Shown in pieces: positions 1-7,824 of a stretch of DNA of 64,000 nt. The notes under the pieces were generated by a model that worked only from the letters and a program-made list of their open reading frames with translations, had not been told where the DNA came from and did no database searches. The DNA lies in the NCBI RefSeq assembly GCF_030695125.1, contig NZ_JAUYTP010000006.1, positions 62,001 through 126,000 of the forward strand, in the 5' to 3' direction. The DNA is from Allobosea sp. GTDB lineage: Bacteria; Pseudomonadota; Alphaproteobacteria; Rhizobiales; Beijerinckiaceae. The translations under genes and the position numbers were made by a program. Each line of letters begins with the position of its first letter. The stretch's first letter is position 1.

Positions 1-13
1 CGCGACGGCTCCT

Positions 14-48
14 GGATTGCTTTGTCGCTGACGCTCCTCGCAATGACG
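14..48. repeat. fragment of a dispersed intergenic repeat
   Basis: The window opens in a short sequence with inverted ends ATTGC (16-20) and GCAAT (40-44) around a GC-rich core. It resembles a very common intergenic repeat of Rhizobiales (recognised from memory, not searched). It lies directly upstream of the rhodanese gene. Confidence 0.4.
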
Positions 49-59
49 TCGACTCCATC

Positions 60-470
60 TTGAACCGCCGCATCCTCATCGCGGGAGCGGCGGTTTTCCT
101 ATTTCCGTGCCGGGCGCAGGCGCAGGCGCCGACCACGCTGTCGCCGGGCGAAGCTTACGGTGCAGCCCGCGCCGGCACCCTCCTCCTCCTGGACATCCGC
201 ACACCGGAAGAGTGGCGCGACACTGGCATCCCCCAGGGCGCGACCGCCCTCGATGTCGAGACGCCCGCCTTCGAGGTCCGTCTGGCGGGGCTGCGGCTCG
301 ACCACCCCGGCAAGCGCATCGCCCTGATCGACCGCAACGGCGGCTTGAGCGCCTCGATCCGCACCAAGCTCGCCGGCCGCGGCTTCCGCGACATCCTGGC
401 GGTGCGCGGCGGCATGCTGGGCCCGGGCGGCTGGCTCGCCGAGAAGCTGCCGGTGGTGGCTTATCACTGA
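60..470 (+). CDS. exported rhodanese-like protein lacking the catalytic cysteine
   Basis: 136 residues with a TTG start. Residues 1-22 form a Sec-type signal peptide ending in AQAQA, so the protein should be periplasmic. The rest is one rhodanese domain: DIRTPEEW at 45-52 and a terminal GG motif near 116 fit the fold. The position of the sulfur-carrying cysteine in the active-site loop is Asp91 (IALIDRNGG), so thiosulfate sulfurtransferase activity is not expected and a binding or structural role is more likely. There is no strong Shine-Dalgarno sequence before the TTG; no other start keeps the signal peptide. Confidence 0.7.
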   Translation: MNRRILIAGAAVFLFPCRAQAQAPTTLSPGEAYGAARAGTLLLLDIRTPEEWRDTGIPQGATALDVETPAFEVRLAGLRLDHPGKRIALIDRNGGLSASIRTKLAGRGFRDILAVRGGMLGPGGWLAEKLPVVAYH

Positions 471-500
471 CGGCGATCTTGGTCTGCAGCACGGACGATG

Positions 501-525
501 ATATGGTCAAGTCAGTTGACCATAT
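501..525. promoter_or_regulatory. candidate autoregulatory operator of the Phd/VapC pair
   Basis: A perfect inverted repeat with 10-bp arms ATATGGTCAA (501-510) and TTGACCATAT (516-525) and a 5-nt spacer lies immediately before the antitoxin start at 536. Phd/YefM antitoxins typically repress their own operon by binding such palindromes. Its position argues that translation starts at 536 rather than at in-frame ATGs 503 or 524, which lie inside the repeat. Confidence 0.65.
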
Positions 526-535
526 GAGGGCTGCC

Positions 536-808
536 ATGGGCGAGACCCGTTCGATCAGCGCATCAGAATTCAAAGCGACGTGCCTCGACCTCCTGAAGCA
601 GCTCGACGAGCATAAACTTCAGCGTGTCGTGATCACGAGACGCGGGCGTCCCGTTGCCGTGCTGACCCCGCCCGAGAGCCATGCCGACGCCATCGATGGC
701 CTTCATGGGTTCATGCGCGGAAGCGTGACCGTCCCGGACGGTTTCGATCTGACAGCCCCTATACTCGACGATCGCCTCGACGCCGAGGACGGTATCCTGC
801 ATCGATGA
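536..808 (+). CDS. Phd/YefM-family antitoxin
   Basis: 90 residues. The N-terminal part (ETRSISASEFKATCLDLLKQ...RVVITRRGRPVAVLTP) is the Phd/YefM DNA-binding dimerisation fold: an S-x-S/T-E-F-K start, a helix, then the basic beta hairpin and PVAVL strand. The acidic C-terminal third would wrap and neutralise the toxin. ATG 536 is chosen because GAGGG (526-530) sits 5 nt upstream and because the earlier in-frame ATGs lie within the operator palindrome. The stop overlaps the start of the PIN toxin (ATGA), so the two are translationally coupled. Confidence 0.8.
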   Translation: MGETRSISASEFKATCLDLLKQLDEHKLQRVVITRRGRPVAVLTPPESHADAIDGLHGFMRGSVTVPDGFDLTAPILDDRLDAEDGILHR

Positions 809-1242
809 CAGCTGCCGGGGCCGCAGTCCTACTCGACACCTGCGCCGTCATCTGGTTGGCAAATGGCGACCCGATGTCGCCGCAGGCCATGCTGGCGATC
901 CGTGCCGCAGGACTGACGCAGTCGATCCATGTCTCGCCCGTGTCAGCGTGGGAGATTGGTCTTTTGAGTCGCCCGCGCCCCAACCGGACGGGTGATCTAC
1001 ACTTCCAGCCCGATCCGAAGACGTGGTTCGCGCGCTTCGTGGGCGGTCCAGGCATTCAGGCCGCTGCGTTGACGCCTGACATCGCGATCGAGGCCTCTCA
1101 TCTGCCCGGCGATCTCCATGGCGATCCGGCCGACCGCCTGATCATCGCAACCGCGCGGAACCTGGGACTGCCAATCGTCACGCGCGACCGCAAGATTATT
1201 GCCTATGGCGAGTCCGGCTTCGTCCGCACCATCCCCTGCTGA
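805..1242 (+). CDS. VapC-like PIN-domain ribonuclease toxin
   Basis: 145 residues, a complete PIN domain. The four acidic metal-binding residues are visible: Asp11 (LLDTCAVIW), Glu50 (SAWEIGLL), Asp110 ([11 protein letters not shown]) and Asp128 (TRDRKI). The family cleaves RNA, often tRNA or rRNA, when freed from its antitoxin. It starts inside the last codon of the Phd-like antitoxin. Its last 40 bp overlap the 3' end of the convergent trmD gene. The combination of a Phd-type antitoxin with a PIN toxin is common. Confidence 0.85.
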   Translation: MTAAGAAVLLDTCAVIWLANGDPMSPQAMLAIRAAGLTQSIHVSPVSAWEIGLLSRPRPNRTGDLHFQPDPKTWFARFVGGPGIQAAALTPDIAIEASHLPGDLHGDPADRLIIATARNLGLPIVTRDRKIIAYGESGFVRTIPC

Positions 1243-1916
1243 AGCAAATCCGGCCGCCTCTCCGCGGTAATCCTCTGCGCCTCAGCCCGCCGCCACTTCG
1301 CGATCCGGGCATGGTCACCGGAGAGAAGCGCCTCGGGCAGGCCCCGGCCCTCCCATTCGCGCGGGCGGGTGTAATGCGGATATTCGAGCAGGCCATTCTC
1401 GAAGCTCTCGTCCTCGCCGGAGAGCTCCTTGCCCATCACGCCGGGGATCAGCCGCACGCAGGCGTCGAGCAGGACCAGCGCCGCCATCTCGCCACCCGAG
1501 AGAATGTAGTCGCCGATCGAGACCTCGGTCAGCCCGCGCCCCTCGATCACCCGCTCGTCGACACCCTCGAAGCGCCCGCAGACGATGACGACGCCCTCGC
1601 CCGCGACCCAGTCGCGCACCTGGCGCTGCGCCAACGGCCGCCCGCGCGGCGACATCAGCAGGCGCGGGCGCGTGTCATCGGCGGGAACGGCGGCGTCGAT
1701 GGCAGCGCCCAGCACGTCGCAGCGCAGCACCATGCCGGCGCCGCCGCCGGCCGGGTTGTCGTCGACATTGCGGTGCCGGCCGATGCCATGGTCGCGGATC
1801 TGGTGCGTCTCAAGCGACCACAACCCACGCCGCAGCGCTTCGCCGGCGAGCGACACGCCCAGCGGGCCGGGAAACATCTCCGGATAGAGCGTGAGGACAG
1901 AGGCACGGAACGGCAT
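1203..1916 (-). CDS. trmD: tRNA (guanine37-N1)-methyltransferase
   Basis: 237 residues, normal for TrmD. It methylates G37 next to the anticodon of tRNAs reading CNN/GNN-type codons and prevents +1 frameshifting, using AdoMet bound in a deep trefoil knot. Recognisable family blocks are [10 protein letters not shown] at the N-terminus, [35 protein letters not shown], the knot segment [11 protein letters not shown] and [10 protein letters not shown] near the C-terminus. It is the last gene of the minus-strand ffh-rpsP-rimM block; its usual partner rplS is 17 kb away on the other strand. The 3' end overlaps vapC convergently. Confidence 0.97.
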   Translation of the reverse strand: MPFRASVLTLYPEMFPGPLGVSLAGEALRRGLWSLETHQIRDHGIGRHRNVDDNPAGGGAGMVLRCDVLGAAIDAAVPADDTRPRLLMSPRGRPLAQRQVRDWVAGEGVVIVCGRFEGVDERVIEGRGLTEVSIGDYILSGGEMAALVLLDACVRLIPGVMGKELSGEDESFENGLLEYPHYTRPREWEGRGLPEALLSGDHARIAKWRRAEAQRITAERRPDLLQQGMVRTKPDSP

Positions 1917-1952
1917 GGAGAGACCTTACCGGACTAAAACTGGAAACGCGCC

Positions 1953-2053
1953 GTCATCCCGGGCGGAGCGCAGCGCAGACCCGGGATCCATGCCTGAACC
2001 GTTCCGGAGTGGATCCCGGATCGGCGCGGCTCTCGCCGCTTGTCCGGGATGAC
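1953..2053. repeat. palindromic intergenic repeat between trmD and the HAD gene
   Basis: About 101 bp bounded by inverted ends GTCATCCCGG and CCGGGATGAC, with internal imperfect symmetry (CGGGATCC / GGATCCCGG). The type is a common Rhizobiales dispersed repeat. It fills most of the gap between the HAD phosphatase gene and trmD, so the trmD mRNA, if co-transcribed, carries a long hairpin here. Confidence 0.7.
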
Positions 2054-2081
2054 CGCGCGAAAAACCGAAACGAAGTCGTCT

Positions 2082-2777
2082 TTAACCGAAGCGTAGCGCC
2101 GGCAGACGGTCCAGCGCGTTGAAATCGACCGCGCTGGCGATGACGTTGTCGTAACCCGCAAACCCATCCGCACTGAGCATGGTCAGCATCGCCACGGCGC
2201 GCATGCCGGCCCGCCGCGCGGCCTCGATCCCGTTGGGCGCGTCCTCGAAGACGAGGCAGGCCTCGGGCGCGACGTCCATACGGCGCGCCGCCTCGATGAA
2301 CATGTCGGGATGCGGCTTGCCGCGATACCCCTGGCTCGGCGAGATCACCGTGGCGAAATGCGGGCGCAGGCCCAGCGTGTCGAGCACCAGCGCGATGTTC
2401 TCCGGCGGCGCGGCCGAGGCGACCGCCATCGGCACGCCGCAGCTCTGCGCCCGCGCCATCAGCGGCAGCAGGCCGGGCAGCGCGACGACATGGGCGCGAT
2501 AGGCGTCGCGATAGAACACCTCCTTCGCCTCGCCCAGCGCGATCACCTCCTCCGGCGTCGCCTGCGGGAACAGCGGGGTGATGATCTCGCCGACCGCCAT
2601 GCCCGCCGTGCGATGGAAGAACTCGTCCGCATCGAAGGGCAGGCCGTGCGAGGTGAGCAGCTTGCCCCAGGCGTCCTCGTGGAAGCGCATATTGTCGACG
2701 ATGGTGCCGTCCATGTCGAAGATCAGCGCGGCAGCCGGCTGCTTCCAGGCTTCGGGCATCCCGGTCTCAGTCTTCAT
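2082..2777 (-). CDS. HAD-superfamily phosphatase/phosphomutase (beta-PGM-like)
   Basis: 231 residues, HAD subfamily IA. Motif I is FDMDGTIVDN with nucleophile Asp21 and acid/base Asp23; motif II is the VASAA segment; motif III/IV is the lysine region SQGYRGKPHPDMF followed by LVFEDAPNGIEAARRAGM. Such enzymes hydrolyse or isomerise small sugar phosphates; the substrate cannot be read from the sequence. The start overlaps the 3' end of rimM by 11 bp, so it belongs to the translation operon by position, although it is not a usual member. Confidence 0.85.
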   Translation of the reverse strand: MKTETGMPEAWKQPAAALIFDMDGTIVDNMRFHEDAWGKLLTSHGLPFDADEFFHRTAGMAVGEIITPLFPQATPEEVIALGEAKEVFYRDAYRAHVVALPGLLPLMARAQSCGVPMAVASAAPPENIALVLDTLGLRPHFATVISPSQGYRGKPHPDMFIEAARRMDVAPEACLVFEDAPNGIEAARRAGMRAVAMLTMLSADGFAGYDNVIASAVDFNALDRLPALRFG

Positions 2778-3294
2778 CGTCGGCCTCGAACAACCCCTCG
2801 GGCGGAACCGCCTCGATCCGCCGGGCGGCGATGTCGATGCGCGGCGCGAAGGCCTTGGTGAAGGGCATCAGCACCGAGCGGCCATCCGGCAGCAGAATGT
2901 CGAGCAGATCGCCCGCGCCGTAATTGGCGACGGTGGTGACCGTGCCCAGAACCGCGCCATCGGGGCCGATCACGGCACAGCCGATCAGATCGGCCTGCAG
3001 GAACTCGTCCTCGTCCTCGGGTGCCGGGATCTTGTCGCGGGACACGAAGAGGTTGACGCCGTTGAGGCTCTCGGCCGCCTCGCGGCTGGTGATGCCCTTG
3101 AGACGGGCGACCACGACCTCCTTGGCGGGGCGGATTTCGGCGATCTCGAAGCGCCGCCCCTTTTCGTCGGTCAGCGGGCCGTATTCGGCAATCGCCAGCG
3201 GATCGCCGGTGAAAGCCTTGATCCGGACCTCGCCCTTGATGCCATGCGCGGCGCCGATGACGCCGAGCAGGACGAGCTTGTCGTCAGCGGCCAT
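2767..3294 (-). CDS. rimM: 16S rRNA processing protein RimM
   Basis: 175 residues. RimM binds S19 in the 30S head and helps late 16S maturation. The N-terminal domain shows VLLGVIGAAHGIKGEVRIKAFT and the second (PRC-barrel) domain shows EDEFLQADLIGC followed by VANYGAGDLLDIL and LMPFTKAF, all typical. It lies between rpsP and trmD as in most bacteria, but with an HAD gene intruding before trmD and a palindromic repeat before it. Confidence 0.95.
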   Translation of the reverse strand: MAADDKLVLLGVIGAAHGIKGEVRIKAFTGDPLAIAEYGPLTDEKGRRFEIAEIRPAKEVVVARLKGITSREAAESLNGVNLFVSRDKIPAPEDEDEFLQADLIGCAVIGPDGAVLGTVTTVANYGAGDLLDILLPDGRSVLMPFTKAFAPRIDIAARRIEAVPPEGLFEADDED

Positions 3295-3299
3295 GACGC

Positions 3300-3374
3300 G
3301 TCATGGTCGGGCTTGACCCGACCATCTCCTGCCGGAGATTCCCGGGTCGAAGCTGCGCTTCGCCCGAGAATGAC
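3300..3374. repeat. palindromic intergenic repeat between rpsP and rimM
   Basis: About 75 bp with ends GTCAT/ATGAC and a strong internal hairpin (ATGGTCGGG and CCCGACCAT). The same family occurs at 42442-42532 and 46260-46361. It lies in the otherwise short rpsP-rimM spacer, where an RNA hairpin could lower downstream expression; that effect is inference. Confidence 0.75.
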
Positions 3375-3393
3375 GTGCGTTGGCGGCGGGGCA

Positions 3394-3753
3394 TCACGCC
3401 TCGGCTTCAGCCGGAGCAGCGGACTTGGCGGCGTTCTTCTCGGCGCGCTCCTTGGCCTTCTCGCCGGGAACAGCCTTGTTGGGGTTGTTGCGCGCGGGGC
3501 GCTTGGCGAGGCCGGCGGCGTCGAGGAAGCGCAGCACGCGGTCGGTCGGCTGGGCGCCCTTGGCAAGCCAATCCTTGGCCTTCTCGATATCGAGAACGAC
3601 GCGCTCGGGCGAATCCTTCGCCTTCATCGGATCATAGGAGCCGATCTTCTCGATGAAGCGGCCATCGCGCGGCGCGCGCGCATCGGCGACGACGATGCGG
3701 TAGTAGGGGCGCTTCTTGGCGCCGCCACGGGTCAGGCGGATCTTGAGGGACAT
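3394..3753 (-). CDS. rpsP: 30S ribosomal protein S16
   Basis: 119 residues. The first 80 or so residues are canonical S16 ([24 protein letters not shown], then [16 protein letters not shown] and [13 protein letters not shown]). The C-terminal 35 residues are a Lys/Ala/Glu-rich tail, which is usual in alphaproteobacterial S16. It follows the small unknown gene after ffh by 46 bp and precedes rimM. Confidence 0.97.
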   Translation of the reverse strand: MSLKIRLTRGGAKKRPYYRIVVADARAPRDGRFIEKIGSYDPMKAKDSPERVVLDIEKAKDWLAKGAQPTDRVLRFLDAAGLAKRPARNNPNKAVPGEKAKERAEKNAAKSAAPAEAEA

Positions 3754-3799
3754 GCGCGTTCTTCCTTGGTTTTTGAACGTGTGGGCGTTGCGGTGGAAC

Positions 3800-4063
3800 T
3801 CAGGGCTTGTTGTCGTCGACCAGCTGGTCGATGGCGGCCCAGGGATCGTCCTTCATGCCGGTCGAGGTGAAGATTTCGAGATCGATCGAGCCGTCTTCGA
3901 GGACGTCGATCTCCCAATATTCGCCCGGCGCATGCACGAGGAAGGAGAAGGCGTCGTCCCGATAGGACGACGTCTCATAGGACAGGTTGGCATCGTCGAG
4001 ACGCGCCTTGACCTGCTTGAACACGTCGAACATGCCGACGCGCATTTCAGTGGGCTTGGTCAC
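3800..4063 (-). CDS. small acidic protein of unknown function in the ffh-rpsP operon
   Basis: 87 residues, not recognised. It reads as a folded alpha/beta protein with an acidic C-terminal half and no signal peptide, membrane segment or cysteine. Its ATG overlaps the ffh stop by 4 nt, so it is translationally coupled to the SRP protein and lies 46 bp before rpsP. That suggests a housekeeping role or at least constitutive expression. Coding use matches the neighbours, so it is probably a real, resident gene. ATG 4063 is used because of the overlap; a second in-frame ATG lies 6 codons later. Confidence 0.7.
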   Translation of the reverse strand: MTKPTEMRVGMFDVFKQVKARLDDANLSYETSSYRDDAFSFLVHAPGEYWEIDVLEDGSIDLEIFTSTGMKDDPWAAIDQLVDDNKP

Positions 4064-5649
4064 TTCTTCTTGCCTCCGAAGGGGTTGGTGCCCCCCAGCC
4101 CCGGAAGACCCCGGCCCGGCATCCCGCCGAGCCCTGGCAGTTTCGGCATCATCCCGGCCGGCGGCGTGACGCCCTTGGGCAGGCCCGGAAAACCGCCGGG
4201 CGGCAGGCCCGGCATGCCGCCGCCGCCCATCTGCTTCTGCAGTTCAGCGAGCTGCGCCGGATCCATCTTCGACGGGTCGGGCATGCCTGGCGGCAGACCA
4301 CCGCCGCCCATGCCGAACATCGCGCCGAGCTTGCCGAGCATGCCGCCCTTCTGCTTGCTCATCTGCTTCATCATGTCGGCCATGCCGCGATGCATCTTGA
4401 GCAGCTTGTTGATCGCCTCAGGGCTGGTGCCGGAGCCCGCCGCAATGCGCTTCTTGCGGCTGTTCTTGAGGAGGTCGGGGTTCTTGCGCTCGGCCTCGGT
4501 CATCGAGTCGATGGCGGCGATCATGCGCTTGAACATCTTGTCGCCAACGCCGGAAGCGGCGAGCTGGCTCTGGGCCTGCTTCATGCCGGGCAACATGCCC
4601 ATGACACCGCCGAGCCCGCCCATCTTCTCCATCTGCTGGAGCTGGGTGCGCATGTCGGACAGGTCGAAATTGCCCTTGGCCAGCCGCTGCGCCAGCGCCT
4701 GCGCCTTGTCGGCGTCGACCGTCTCGGCCGCGCGCTCGACCAGGCCGACGATGTCGCCCATGCCGAGAATGCGGTTGGCGACGCGCGAGGGGTGGAAATC
4801 CTCGAGCGCATCGATCTTCTCGCCGGTGCCGACGAGCTTGATCGGCTTGCCGGTGACGGCGCGCATCGAGAGCGCCGCACCACCGCGCCCATCGCCATCC
4901 ATGCGGGTCAGCACGATGCCGGTCAGCCCGACGCGCGCATCGAAGGCGCGCGCGGTGTTGACCGCGTCCTGCCCGGTCAGCGCGTCGGCGACGAGCAGCA
5001 CCTCATGCGGGTTCGTCGCCGCCTTCACCTCGGCGACCTCGGCCATCAGCGTGTCGTCGAGCGTAACGCGGCCGGCGGTGTCGAGCATCACGACGTCGTA
5101 GCCGCCGAGACGTGCGGCCTCGATCGCACGGCGCGCGATCTGCACCGCCGACTGGCCGGCGACAATCGGCAGCGTCTCGACGCCGACCTGCTTGCCGAGG
5201 ATGGCGAGCTGCTCCATCGCGGCCGGACGGCGCGTGTCGAGCGAGGCCATCAGGACGCGCTTCTTGTTGCGGTCGGTCAGGCGCTTGGCGATCTTGGCGG
5301 TCGAGGTCGTCTTGCCCGAGCCCTGCAGACCCACCATCAGGATCGGCACCGGCGGCACCGCGTCGAAGGTGATGCCCTCGCCATCGCCGCCGAGCATGTC
5401 GATCAGCGCGTCGTTGACGATCTTGATGACCTGCTGGCCGGGCGTGACCGACTTCAGCACTTCGACGCCGACCGCCCGCTCGCGGACCTTGTCGGTGAAG
5501 GAGCGCACGACCTCGAGCGCGACGTCGGCCTCGAGCAGCGCCTTGCGCACCTCGCGCAGCGCGGCGTTGACGTCCTCCTCGGTCAGCGAACCCCTGCGGG
5601 TCAGCCCCGAGAGGATGCCTGATAGCCTGTCGCTGAGAGTGCCGAACAT
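4060..5649 (-). CDS. ffh: signal recognition particle protein Ffh
   Basis: 529 residues. Domains in order are the N helical bundle (1-90), the G domain with GLQGSGKTT (P loop near 107), DTAGR near 190 and TRMDGDGRGG near 248, then the methionine-rich M domain (about 320-430) that binds signal sequences and 4.5S RNA. The last 80 residues are a low-complexity Gly/Pro/Met tail ending in GGKKK, longer than in E. coli but common in this order. It targets inner-membrane proteins with FtsY, which is not in the window. It heads the minus-strand block. Confidence 0.98.
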   Translation of the reverse strand: MFGTLSDRLSGILSGLTRRGSLTEEDVNAALREVRKALLEADVALEVVRSFTDKVRERAVGVEVLKSVTPGQQVIKIVNDALIDMLGGDGEGITFDAVPPVPILMVGLQGSGKTTSTAKIAKRLTDRNKKRVLMASLDTRRPAAMEQLAILGKQVGVETLPIVAGQSAVQIARRAIEAARLGGYDVVMLDTAGRVTLDDTLMAEVAEVKAATNPHEVLLVADALTGQDAVNTARAFDARVGLTGIVLTRMDGDGRGGAALSMRAVTGKPIKLVGTGEKIDALEDFHPSRVANRILGMGDIVGLVERAAETVDADKAQALAQRLAKGNFDLSDMRTQLQQMEKMGGLGGVMGMLPGMKQAQSQLAASGVGDKMFKRMIAAIDSMTEAERKNPDLLKNSRKKRIAAGSGTSPEAINKLLKMHRGMADMMKQMSKQKGGMLGKLGAMFGMGGGGLPPGMPDPSKMDPAQLAELQKQMGGGGMPGLPPGGFPGLPKGVTPPAGMMPKLPGLGGMPGRGLPGLGGTNPFGGKKK

Positions 5650-5936
5650 GCGGACCTGCCTGCTTGCCTTCAGGGACCGATAACGCGAAGCCTCATCGCC
5701 AAACGGTTTCGCGCCCGAGGGCGCAGTCGCGCTGTCGGGCGTTGACCTCCGGGCTCGAAATGCGTGAAGCGGCCCGGTCGGCTGATGCGGTCTCGACGAT
5801 GTCGGCGAAACGGATGCGCGGGTTAAAGCGGAAGATTGTGGCGAAAGTCAAGGTTGGCGGGGTCGCCGCAGCAATCTCGCCATGATGGGGCGCTAGCGGC
5901 GCAGGCTCCCAAGCGATGCCGGACCCATCTTCGCCC

Positions 5937-6497
5937 ATGCGCCCTCTCTTCGCCGCCGCCCTCGCCCTCCTCGCCGCCGGCTGCGCCGGCGAGCCGCGCC
6001 GCGCGACGCCGCTCGATGCCCGCGCGACCGAGCGCCTGGCGGCGGTCACGCTCGATCCGGCGCAAGCCAGCCGAATCTTCAACGCCTATCGCGCCAGCCA
6101 GGGCCTCGGGCCCGTCCGGCTCGACCCGGCCCTGACCGCCATGGCCCAGCGCCAGGCCGATGCGATGGCGCGCGCCAACACACTCTCACACGACGCCGCC
6201 GGCAATTTCGCCGCGCGCGTCCATGCCGCCGGCCTCGACGCCGCCCGCGCGGCGGAAAATCTCGGAGGCGGCTACTATTCGACCGAGGAAGCCTTCGCCG
6301 GCTGGCGCGCCTCCTCGGGCCATGACGCCAACCTGCGGATGAAGGAAGCCACCCGCTTCGGCATCGCGCTCGCCAAGGACCCGCAGACGCAATACCGCGC
6401 CTGGTGGGCGCTGGTCGTGGCCGGCGAACCGGAGAAGCGCGTCGAGATGTCGGCGGGGCCCGTCGGCTGGTTCGGTTCGAACCGGCCGCCGCGCTGA
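5937..6497 (+). CDS. CAP/SCP-domain lipoprotein
   Basis: 186 residues from ATG 5937; an in-frame ATG at 5916 is possible, but 5937 gives a clean signal sequence. The lipobox is LAAGC with Cys16 as the predicted lipidated residue, placing it in the envelope. The remaining sequence is a CAP (SCP/PR-1-like) domain: a helix with YRASQGLGPVRLDPALTAMAQ, LSHDAAGNFAARV, AENLGGGYY and a HDANLRM segment. Function of bacterial single-domain CAP proteins is mostly unknown. It stands alone between ffh and a TA pair. Confidence 0.75.
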   Translation: MRPLFAAALALLAAGCAGEPRRATPLDARATERLAAVTLDPAQASRIFNAYRASQGLGPVRLDPALTAMAQRQADAMARANTLSHDAAGNFAARVHAAGLDAARAAENLGGGYYSTEEAFAGWRASSGHDANLRMKEATRFGIALAKDPQTQYRAWWALVVAGEPEKRVEMSAGPVGWFGSNRPPR

Positions 6498-6570
6498 CCA
6501 CGACGATATTGCCGCCGGCAAGGATTTTCCTTACACTATCTAATTAGTTTGGTCGTTCAGGGCGACGTGG

Positions 6571-6786
6571 ATGATCCTCAGCAAACTCACCAGCAAGGCG
6601 CAGACGACTGTTCCTCAGTCCGTGCGCAAGGCTCTGCGCCTGCGGGAGGGTGACGAGATTGCCTATGCGATCGAACCTGATCGCGTCGTCATGACGAAGG
6701 CGCGAGCACACCAGGCCGAAGACCCGTTTGCGACATTCGACGAATGGGACGGCGAGGCCGATCGCAAGGCCTATGGCGGGCTTTGA
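6571..6786 (+). CDS. AbrB/MazE-type antitoxin
   Basis: 71 residues. The N-terminal half is a swapped-hairpin AbrB/SpoVT domain (LTSKAQTTVPQSVRKALRLREGDEIAYAIE) that would bind DNA. The C-terminal tail EWDGEADRKAYGGL is the toxin-neutralising segment and is shared in pattern with the otherwise different antitoxin at 29258-29614. A perfect 8-bp palindrome CTAATTAG (6540-6547) in the AT-rich leader could be an operator half. It overlaps the toxin gene by 14 bp. Confidence 0.8.
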   Translation: MILSKLTSKAQTTVPQSVRKALRLREGDEIAYAIEPDRVVMTKARAHQAEDPFATFDEWDGEADRKAYGGL

Positions 6787-7117
6787 ACAGGGAGACGTCG
6801 TCCGCGTCCCCTTCCCGTACACGGACCGCTCGACACGCCAGCATCGCCCGGCGCTGGTGGTTTCAGCCGGCGGCATCGGCGAGGAGCAAGGCCTGCTCTG
6901 GGTCGTGATGATCACCAGTGCAGAGAACCGGCCCTGGCCGGGAGATGTGGCGATCGACGGAGCCGACGAGGAAACGGGGCTGCCGGCGCCATCGGTGGTT
7001 CGTCCCTGCAAGATAGCAACCATCGAAGCCCGGCATGCGCAGAAGCTGGGGCGGCTTCCGGCTGCTTGGCGCGAGCGTGTCGGCGCTGCGCTGCGTGAGC
7101 ATCTCGGCCTGAGCTGA
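6773..7117 (+). CDS. MazF/PemK-like endoribonuclease toxin
   Basis: 114 residues from ATG 6773, inside the end of the antitoxin gene. The N-terminus FEQGDVVRVPFPYTD and RPALVVSAGG are the signature of the MazF/PemK/CcdB fold, and PSVVRPCKIATIE is the conserved second half. These toxins cut mRNA at short sequences. A longer open frame starting at 6728 exists but would mostly overlap the antitoxin and lacks the family start. Confidence 0.82.
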   Translation: MAGFEQGDVVRVPFPYTDRSTRQHRPALVVSAGGIGEEQGLLWVVMITSAENRPWPGDVAIDGADEETGLPAPSVVRPCKIATIEARHAQKLGRLPAAWRERVGAALREHLGLS

Positions 7118-7184
7118 ACCGGCTCCTCTTTACAAACCGCCGCAGCTGGGGATGGCTCGCCTGACGCCATCGGGAAACAGCGTC

Positions 7185-7811
7185 ATGACCTTCGAAACCT
7201 GGGCCGCTTTCGCCGCCGCCACCGCCGTGCTTCTCGTCATTCCCGGCCCGACCATCCTGCTGGTCGTCTCCTATGCGCTCGGCCAGGGCTGGCGCACGGC
7301 GCTGCCGACGGCCGCCGGCGTGGCGCTTGGCGACTTCACCGCGATGACGCTCTCGATGCTCGGCGTCGGCGCGCTGCTGGCGACCTCGGCCACCGTCTTC
7401 ACCGCGCTGAAATGGGCGGGCGCGGCCTATCTCGTCTGGCTCGGCATCAAGCTGTTCCGCGCCGGCGGCACGCTCGACGCCAAGCCGCGCGAGGATGCCG
7501 TCTCGTCGCTGAAGATGCTCGGCCATGCCTGGCTGGTCACGGCGCTGAACCCCAAGAGCCTCACCTTCTTCGTCGCCTTCCTGCCGCAGTTCCTCGATCC
7601 GAAGGCGGATTTCTGGACGCAGATGCTGATCTTCGAGGCGACCTTCGTGGCGCTCGCCGCCGCCAACGCCTTCGGCTACGCGCTCATCGCCTCCCGCGCC
7701 CGCGCCGTCGTCAGCAGCCCGCGCGCCATCCGAGCCATCAACCGGACCGGCGGGACCCTGCTGATCGGGGCCGGCATCGCGACCGTCGCGATGCGCACCG
7801 GCACGCGCTGA
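7185..7811 (+). CDS. LysE/RhtB-family amino-acid exporter
   Basis: 208 residues, normal for the family, with about six membrane helices. LLVIPGPTILLVVSYALGQGW near the start and ALNPKSLTFFVAFLPQFLDP in the middle are typical LysE/RhtB motifs. It exports an amino acid or metabolite across the inner membrane; the substrate is unknown. ATG 7185 is preferred over 7152 because GGGAA lies 8 nt upstream and the family begins MTFETW-like. A methyltransferase gene follows after 13 bp. Confidence 0.85.
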   Translation: MTFETWAAFAAATAVLLVIPGPTILLVVSYALGQGWRTALPTAAGVALGDFTAMTLSMLGVGALLATSATVFTALKWAGAAYLVWLGIKLFRAGGTLDAKPREDAVSSLKMLGHAWLVTALNPKSLTFFVAFLPQFLDPKADFWTQMLIFEATFVALAAANAFGYALIASRARAVVSSPRAIRAINRTGGTLLIGAGIATVAMRTGTR

Positions 7812-7824
7812 AGGGCAGACGATC

